DNA of 11,969 nucleotides from Alphaproteobacteria bacterium (GTDB lineage: Bacteria; Pseudomonadota; Alphaproteobacteria; RS24): positions 1 through 11,969 of the forward strand of contig RFZE01000036.1 in the NCBI GenBank assembly GCA_009920875.1, read 5' to 3'. The notes beneath the pieces were generated by a model that was not told the origin of the DNA, made no database searches, and saw only the letters and a list, made by a program, of their open reading frames with translations. A program made the position numbers and the translations under genes. The stretch's first letter is position 1. Every line of letters begins with the position of its first letter. Positions 7,644 through 11,969 of this stretch are shown in pieces.

Positions 7644-7904
7644 ATGAAAAAAGGGTCGAAAGATCCTTCGGTTTTCTCGCTTATTGAGCTGCTTGTTGTC
7701 GTTGCCATTATTGGTATTCTGGCAGCGGTCGGCATCGTCGGCTATCAGGGTATTATAGACGCCTCCCAAAAAGAGACCGCCTTGGCCAATGGCAATACGG
7801 TTGCCCGCGCCATTGAACAAGACTTTCTTTCCTTGGCAAATGGCCTCAGCTCAACAACAGAACTTGGCAATAAAATTGTCGTCGATGGCGTCACTCTTAA
7901 CTAA
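7644..7904 (+). CDS. Short type IV pilin-like protein with prepilin N-terminal helix
   Basis: This protein of 86 residues (from ATG 7644) has a short charged leader MKKGSKDPSV, then FSLIELLVVVAIIGILAAVG, the hydrophobic N-terminal helix of type IV pilins and pseudopilins with the conserved Glu at mature position 5. Such proteins are cut and N-methylated by a prepilin peptidase and assemble into pili or secretion pseudopili. Two oddities stand out. The residue before the cleavage site is Val, not the near-invariant Gly, and the mature part is only about 76 residues with no cysteine pair, roughly half the usual length. No other pilus genes are visible. A GTG at 7638 is a possible earlier start. 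No clear ribosome site precedes either start. A strong terminator follows. Confidence 0.75.
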   Translation: MKKGSKDPSVFSLIELLVVVAIIGILAAVGIVGYQGIIDASQKETALANGNTVARAIEQDFLSLANGLSSTTELGNKIVVDGVTLN

Positions 7905-7960
7905 TTTAATCAATAATTTGTCATAATATTTATTATGCGTATTTTAATGGTAGATTGTTG

Positions 7961-7987
7961 AGGGCGGCTTCGGGGTCGCCCTTTTTT
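7961..7987 (+). terminator. Rho-independent terminator after the pilin-like gene
   Basis: AGGGCGGC (7961-7968) pairs with GTCGCCCT (7975-7982), an 8-bp stem with one G-U pair and the loop TTCGGG, followed directly by six T residues (7982-7987). This is a textbook intrinsic terminator for plus-strand transcription, closing the pilin-like gene and perhaps the whole SDR-tatD-MBL run. It lies 27 nt before mazG, so mazG needs its own promoter or read-through. Confidence 0.85.
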
Positions 7988-8013
7988 ATGGAATCACGTC
8001 ACTGTGCTCATAT

Positions 8014-8808
8014 ATGAGCCAAAATAAAATCAATCGCATAATCGATGTCATGGCTGCGCTGCGCCATCCCGAGACCGGCTGCCCATGGGATTTGCAGCAG
8101 GACTTTGCTTCCATTGCACCATATACATTGGAAGAAGCCTATGAAGTCGCCGACGCGATTGAGCGCGGAGATATGGATGATTTGAAAGACGAGCTTGGCG
8201 ACTTGTTGCTGCAAGTGGTTTTCCATGCCCGCATGGCTGAAGAAGCAGAGCTGTTCGCGTTTGATGATGTCGTCGATGCCATTTCCGACAAAATGATGCG
8301 CCGCCACCCGCATGTTTTTGGCGACGGCGATGCCGATAATCCGGAAGCAGTGCGCCAAAGCTGGGAAGAGATAAAAGCGCAAGAAAAAGCCGAAAAAGAC
8401 AAATCCGAACCTGAAAGCCTGATGGATGACATTCCCCTTGCCCTTCCCGGCCTCAGTCGCGCCGTCAAAATGCAAAACCGCGCTGCGCGCATCGGCTTTG
8501 ATTGGCCTGATATTGAGCCCGTTTTCGATAAATTACATGAAGAAATCGCTGAGGTGCGCGAGGCCATCAAAAGCGGTTCAGCCGACGCTATGGAAGATGA
8601 AGTCGGCGATTTGCTGTTCGTTGTCGCGAATATTGCCCGTCATCTCAAGGTTGATCCTGAAAAGGCTGTGCGCCGGACAAATAACAAGTTTATTTCCCGC
8701 TTCAAACACCTTGAAGCGTTGGCCGCACAAAGCGACGCGCAAACATTATCGCTCGAAGAACTCGAAGCATTTTGGCAGGCCGCCAAAAAGGCAGAAAAAG
8801 ACGCTTAA
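8014..8808 (+). CDS. mazG: Nucleoside triphosphate pyrophosphohydrolase MazG
   Basis: MazG hydrolyses (d)NTPs to the monophosphate and pyrophosphate, clearing non-canonical nucleotides; in E. coli it also influences ppGpp levels. The 264-residue protein has the two tandem MazG domains expected. The first carries EEAYE (40-44) and KDELGDLL (58-65); the second carries EEIAE (176-180) and EDEVGDLL (194-201). These acidic residues bind Mg2+. MAALRHPETGCPWD near the start and RAARIGFDWPD in the middle are family hallmarks. The start ATG 8014 fits the family, but no Shine-Dalgarno sequence is evident, and only about 26 nt separate it from the preceding terminator. Its TAA overlaps the TAA of hfq on the other strand. 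Confidence 0.96.
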   Translation: MSQNKINRIIDVMAALRHPETGCPWDLQQDFASIAPYTLEEAYEVADAIERGDMDDLKDELGDLLLQVVFHARMAEEAELFAFDDVVDAISDKMMRRHPHVFGDGDADNPEAVRQSWEEIKAQEKAEKDKSEPESLMDDIPLALPGLSRAVKMQNRAARIGFDWPDIEPVFDKLHEEIAEVREAIKSGSADAMEDEVGDLLFVVANIARHLKVDPEKAVRRTNNKFISRFKHLEALAAQSDAQTLSLEELEAFWQAAKKAEKDA

Positions 8809-9032
8809 GCGACGGTGATTTCTACCGGACTGTTCGGCATGATGGTCGAAATAGCGTGCTTATAGACCAATTGCGAATGGCCATCGCGGCTTAGCAGCAT
8901 AGACGTTGCATCAACCCAAGTAATGGTTCCCTGCAATTTCACGCCATTAACCAAAAATATGGTCAAAGCCAGCTTTTGTTCGCAAACATGATCGAGGAAT
9001 GAATCCTCCAAGGAGTCGGTCGCTGAGGACAT
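8805..9032 (-). CDS. hfq: RNA-binding protein Hfq
   Basis: Hfq is the hexameric Sm-like chaperone that pairs small RNAs with mRNAs. The 75-residue protein shows the Sm1 region TIFLVNGVKLQG (24-35) and the Sm2 region LVYKHAISTIMP (55-66), including the YKH motif. There is no C-terminal extension. ATG 9032 gives the family N-terminus MSSATDSLEDSF; a longer reading from 9113 would add a basic leader unlike Hfq. The ribosome site is weak (GGGTAAACC before the ATG). The N-terminal helix departs from E. coli at functional sites: Glu9 replaces Gln8, and CEQK replaces the RRER rim patch. The gene lies 128 nt downstream of the D-amino-acid aminotransferase on the same strand, and its stop overlaps that of mazG. 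Confidence 0.95.
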   Translation of the reverse strand: MSSATDSLEDSFLDHVCEQKLALTIFLVNGVKLQGTITWVDATSMLLSRDGHSQLVYKHAISTIMPNSPVEITVA

Positions 9033-9160
9033 TGGTTTACCCAGTTTATTCTGCGGACGACGGAGGTTTCGCCCTGTTACTTTATTGACGCGGCCCTCCT
9101 CTCCGCGACGCATTAACCGACAAACTGTGACATAACTAGCATTTGAAACCTAGTTAATTT
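9033..9160 (-). promoter_or_regulatory. 128-nt hfq leader with a 7-bp inverted repeat
   Basis: This is the longest spacer in the minus-strand cluster. It contains TAACTAG (9133-9139) and CTAGTTA (9150-9156), a perfect 7-bp inverted repeat with a 10-nt centre, just after the stop of the aminotransferase gene. On the minus strand no T-run follows, so it is not a typical terminator. Next to it, minus-strand TTGAAA could serve as a weak -35, but the spacing to any -10 is poor. A separate hfq promoter or a processing/regulatory leader is plausible, but I cannot define it. Confidence 0.35.
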
Positions 9161-10024
9161 TCAATTTTTAGGAAGTTTCTTCTCAACTGTGTCATAGGCG
9201 TCTGACAGCTGCTTGGCCACGGTTCCGGGTTTGCCATCGCCGATTTTATGGCCATCAATAGAGATGACGGGGAACACCGACATGGTTGAGGCCGTCGAAA
9301 AGCATTCTTTTGCCGCCAAAGCATCGTCGAGCGAGAAGGGTTTTTCTTCAAATTTGAGCTTCAAATCAGCCACGCAATCGAGCAAAACCTGCCGAACAAT
9401 GCCATTAAGAATATCATTATCGGCCGGTCGCGTGCGCAGCACGCCCTTGGCGTCCAAAATCCACGCATTGGTCGCGGCCCCTTCCGTAACCATGCCCTGC
9501 CCGTCAATCTGCCATGCTTCCTGCACATTTGCATTGCGCGCCGACTGACGCGCCAAAACATTGGGCAGCAGGCTGATGGATTTAATGTCGCAACGCGCCC
9601 AACGTTGGTCAGGCACGGAAATAACCGATATGCCCTTTTTCATAATTTGCGCGCGGCGTTCCGCCGAGATTGGCCGCGCCGTCATCACCAAAACCGGCTT
9701 CAAAGACGCATCATACATATGTTCACGCGGCGCAACGCCACGCGACACTTGCATATAAAGAATACCGCTTTGAATGCGATTACGACGCAGGGTTTCGCGC
9801 ATCACTTGCTGCAAAGCAGCCCGCGACATCGGCATCGGCATATCCAAAGCAGCCAGCGAATATTCCAAACGGTCGAGATGGCGCGCTTCATCGAGCAGCC
9901 GTCCACTGCGAACAGCGCATACTTCATACACGCCATCGGCAAATTGATAGCCGCGATCCTCCGGCAAAATACCCGGCATGTTCAGCGGTTGGTAAACACC
10001 GTCAATATAAGCAATGCGGCTCAT
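9161..10024 (-). CDS. D-amino-acid aminotransferase-like PLP enzyme (class IV)
   Basis: This is a 287-residue fold-type IV PLP aminotransferase, most like D-alanine aminotransferase (Dat), which supplies D-glutamate or D-alanine for the cell wall. Branched-chain aminotransferase and aminodeoxychorismate lyase share the fold. Key features are RGYQFADGVYEV near residues 34-45, RGVAPREH (95-102), the PLP lysine Lys148 in CDIKSISLLPNVLA, the cofactor contact Glu181 in VTEGAATNAWI, and STASTMSV near the end in place of the usual T(S/T)(A/S) phosphate loop. RGxAPRxH favours the Dat group. ATG 10024 matches family starts (MSRIAYIDG); GGAG lies about 11 nt upstream. A further ATG at 10060 would overlap the trkH end and add an atypical leader. 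It follows trkH by 17 nt, so the genes form one operon. Confidence 0.9.
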   Translation of the reverse strand: MSRIAYIDGVYQPLNMPGILPEDRGYQFADGVYEVCAVRSGRLLDEARHLDRLEYSLAALDMPMPMSRAALQQVMRETLRRNRIQSGILYMQVSRGVAPREHMYDASLKPVLVMTARPISAERRAQIMKKGISVISVPDQRWARCDIKSISLLPNVLARQSARNANVQEAWQIDGQGMVTEGAATNAWILDAKGVLRTRPADNDILNGIVRQVLLDCVADLKLKFEEKPFSLDDALAAKECFSTASTMSVFPVISIDGHKIGDGKPGTVAKQLSDAYDTVEKKLPKN

Positions 10025-10041
10025 CCGAATTTCAGCTCCAT

Positions 10042-11484
10042 TTAGCGCATATATCGCCAAAAAGATGACGTAAATAAGACCATCAAAATCAATAATTCTA
10101 TGCGACCGGCAATCATTAGCAGCGCAATGGTGATTTGCAAACCGTCAGACATTGCGGCAAATCCGAGCGGCAAATCAAGATGGCCGGAAATAGCCAAGCT
10201 ATTGGTCAAAGCGCCCAGAACAATCGGCCATGCATCGGCCAATGTTGTGCCGAAAAGCCCCAACAGCAAAACCCCAACGGAGATAAAAAGAATGAAAATC
10301 GCTGTAAATGCCCAAGCGGCATTAAAATCCCTGTCCTGCAAATGACGCCCTTCCAGCGATAAGGGATGCACGGAAGACGGGTAAGACAGCTTGCCCAATT
10401 CGCTGCCCAAATCTTTGGCCAGAATAATGGCGCGCATCACCTTCACCCCGCCGCTGGTCGACAGTGCCATGCCGCCGATCAGCACCGGAACCATGACCCA
10501 AACAACCGGCCACGCTGCCAGCTCACCATCGGGAAGGAAGTTGAAACCGGCGGTGCTGTGTAGGGAAATCGATTGCCAGAGCACGCTGATGCCGCCACTT
10601 GTCGGCACGGCAAGCATCGTTATTGCGCCATAGGCCAACACCAAAGCAATGAACACACGCATTTCCGTGACTTGAAAACTGCTGCGCGCCTCGCGCCCCA
10701 AAGTAAGCACCATCAACATGGGAACACTGATGGAGCCGACAAAGCATAAAAGAGCTATAACGCCCTGCCCGCCGCCGCTCAGCAAGGTGGCGAGGCTTTG
10801 CTCATCTATACTCATGCCACTGGTTGATATGGCAGATAGCGCCAGACAAACTGCCTCAACCAGAGGGCTGCCAAAAGCCAGCAAAGCGATAATGCCAAGT
10901 GTGGTGAACAGCAGATAAACCGGCAGAATAAGCCGCAAAGGGCGACCCAAGCGCGACGAAAGCGGTGCATTTTCCTCGTGTTGCAAAAGCGGGCTGCCGA
11001 TGAGTGTAATACCACCAATGCCAAATGGCGCCAGCACGGCGACCGCAAATACCAGCGTCCAAAGACCGCCAAGCCAGCTTAATACGGCGCGCCACAATAA
11101 AATCGGCGTCGCTTCGGCTTGCGGCACGGATAACATGCTGCCGCCCGATGTAGTAAGGGCTGAGACGGCTTCAAAATAAGCTGCGAGCAAGCCGTCAATT
11201 TGTGATGCACCAATGAAAGGAATGGCCGCAATGGCCGGCAAGAAGCTCCAGAACAAAACCATAATCAACAAAAGCTCAATGCCATTGGCGCGATGACGGC
11301 GGCTGGTATAGCCACTCAAGAGTAAGGCACCTGACACAAAGGCCGTCAGCATTAATCCAATGGCAAAATTTCCGGCGTGGGCATAACCGGGGTCAAGCAA
11401 ACTGGCAATCCACGGCAGCACCATCAGCAAGGCAATCATGCATCCGCCATAACCCAATGTGAAAAGGATGGCCCCTAAGCGCAT
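10042..11484 (-). CDS. trkH: Potassium uptake channel subunit TrkH
   Basis: This 480-residue inner-membrane protein is the K+-conducting subunit of the Trk system, gated by cytosolic TrkA. It has many hydrophobic helices and four pore-loop regions: TTSGG (111-115), STSGM (220-224), STAGF (310-314) and TNSLA (427-431). GGMALSTSGGVKVMR (337-351) and AGRIELL (459-465) are strong TrkH signatures. The fourth pore loop lacks the usual selectivity-filter glycine: where most family members read T-N-x-G-P, this one has T-N-S-L-A. The gene starts at ATG 11484, 3 nt after the trkA stop, and the aminotransferase gene follows 17 nt beyond its own stop. Co-transcription with trkA is very likely. Confidence 0.93.
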   Translation of the reverse strand: MRLGAILFTLGYGGCMIALLMVLPWIASLLDPGYAHAGNFAIGLMLTAFVSGALLLSGYTSRRHRANGIELLLIMVLFWSFLPAIAAIPFIGASQIDGLLAAYFEAVSALTTSGGSMLSVPQAEATPILLWRAVLSWLGGLWTLVFAVAVLAPFGIGGITLIGSPLLQHEENAPLSSRLGRPLRLILPVYLLFTTLGIIALLAFGSPLVEAVCLALSAISTSGMSIDEQSLATLLSGGGQGVIALLCFVGSISVPMLMVLTLGREARSSFQVTEMRVFIALVLAYGAITMLAVPTSGGISVLWQSISLHSTAGFNFLPDGELAAWPVVWVMVPVLIGGMALSTSGGVKVMRAIILAKDLGSELGKLSYPSSVHPLSLEGRHLQDRDFNAAWAFTAIFILFISVGVLLLGLFGTTLADAWPIVLGALTNSLAISGHLDLPLGFAAMSDGLQITIALLMIAGRIELLILMVLFTSSFWRYMR

Positions 11485-11487
11485 CGA

Positions 11488-11969
11488 CTATTTCTTTTCT
11501 TTACTGGTAAGCAGGCTTTCAAACTGTTCAATGCCTTCAGCCGTCACAAACATGACAACGCGGTCACCCGGCTTAAGCTCTGTGCCGCCACGCGGCATAA
11601 TCAATTTGCCTTTGCGATAAACCGTGCCGACGCGCATCGCATTGCCTAAGTCGAGATCGCGCAATTTACTGCCGGCAATCGGCGCCCCCTCCTGAATTTC
11701 AGCCTCAATCATTTCTGCTGACTCATCGCTGAGCGCATGCACTTGCAGCACATTACCAAGACGCACATGACGCAGCACAGAAGACACGGTAATGGCGCGC
11801 GGATTGATGGAAACCTCCATACCGAAATCACCGGCGAGGTTCTGGAAGCTATTATCATTGATGAGGCACAGACCGCGCTGGCACCCCTCTTGCAATGCCA
11901 ACATATTGGTCAAAATATTCACTTGGTCATCATTGGTCAGCGCCAGCACCAAATCGGCTTGGCGAATAC
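11488..11969 (-). CDS. trkA: Trk system potassium regulator TrkA, C-terminal part
   Basis: The gene enters from the right edge, so its start is outside the window. The 159 visible residues cover the end of an RCK/TrkA_N Rossmann domain (ADLVLALTNDDQVNILTNMLA, normally the region after the NAD-binding site) and a TrkA_C domain ending with AMRVGTVYRKGKLIMPRGGTELKPGDRVVMF, the standard closing pattern. TrkA binds NAD(H)/ATP on the cytosolic face and gates TrkH. In a normal protein of about 458 residues this would be the last third. No frameshift is seen. trkH starts 3 nt after its stop. Confidence 0.93.
   Translation of the reverse strand, partial: IRQADLVLALTNDDQVNILTNMLALQEGCQRGLCLINDNSFQNLAGDFGMEVSINPRAITVSSVLRHVRLGNVLQVHALSDESAEMIEAEIQEGAPIAGSKLRDLDLGNAMRVGTVYRKGKLIMPRGGTELKPGDRVVMFVTAEGIEQFESLLTSKEKK

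Noticed and set aside
7922..7937. AT-rich inverted repeat CATAATA-TT-TATTATG between the pilin-like gene and its terminator, with TTGTCA nearby resembling a -35 box
   Set aside because: The loop is only 2 nt, and the base composition makes such repeats likely by chance. Any promoter here would fire straight into the terminator at 7961-7987, and no RNA product can be supported.
7988..8013. Possible mazG promoter just after the terminator
   Set aside because: TATATG near 8011 overlaps the start codon and has no acceptable -35 partner. How mazG is transcribed cannot be read from this sequence.
9033..9113. N-terminally extended Hfq of 102 residues
   Set aside because: The extra basic leader has no counterpart in the Hfq family, and the start at 9032 gives a normal N-terminus.

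Overview
The window reads as a chromosomal segment of an alphaproteobacterium with moderate GC (low-to-mid 50s % by eye). The clues are the recG / sdhE-mfd divergent pair, a tatD / PhnP-like MBL pair, and a trkA-trkH-dat-hfq cluster near mazG, all familiar alphaproteobacterial neighbourhoods. A planktonic marine lineage (Rhodospirillales- or SAR116-like) would fit, but that is inference. Almost all of the sequence codes for housekeeping functions, and no tRNA, rRNA, CRISPR array, insertion sequence or integrase was seen. No gene-free stretch exceeds 300 bases.

Layout. Positions 1-863 (minus) hold the N-terminal third of RecG. At about position 185 its reading frame switches without interruption into a lower-GC segment that looks like a T4-like phage tail or baseplate protein. 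A divergent promoter region with a perfect 8-bp inverted repeat separates recG from sdhE-mfd (plus, 983-4721). mfd ends base-to-base against a convergent FrnE-like DsbA-family gene (minus, 4722-5390), and a hairpin spans both stop codons. Divergent from the DsbA gene is a plus-strand run: an SDR oxidoreductase, a TatD-family gene lacking its first ~70 residues, a PhnP-like metallo-hydrolase overlapping it by 4 nt, and a very short type IV pilin-like gene followed by a clear intrinsic terminator. mazG (8014-8808) converges on hfq, and their TAA stops share the sequence TTAA. The remainder is a minus-strand potassium-uptake operon, trkA (partial) - trkH - D-amino-acid aminotransferase, with hfq downstream.

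Together: RecG and Mfd act in replication-fork rescue and transcription-coupled repair. SdhE helps flavinylate succinate dehydrogenase, and the DsbA-like protein handles thiols. MazG clears non-canonical NTPs, TrkA/TrkH import potassium, and Hfq is the sRNA chaperone. I found no clear novel multi-gene system. The points most worth a second look are the recG/phage junction, the N-terminally truncated tatD against an SDR gene, the Hfq and TrkH substitutions at normally conserved positions, the pilin with no glycine before its cleavage site, and the hairpin shared by two abutting convergent genes.
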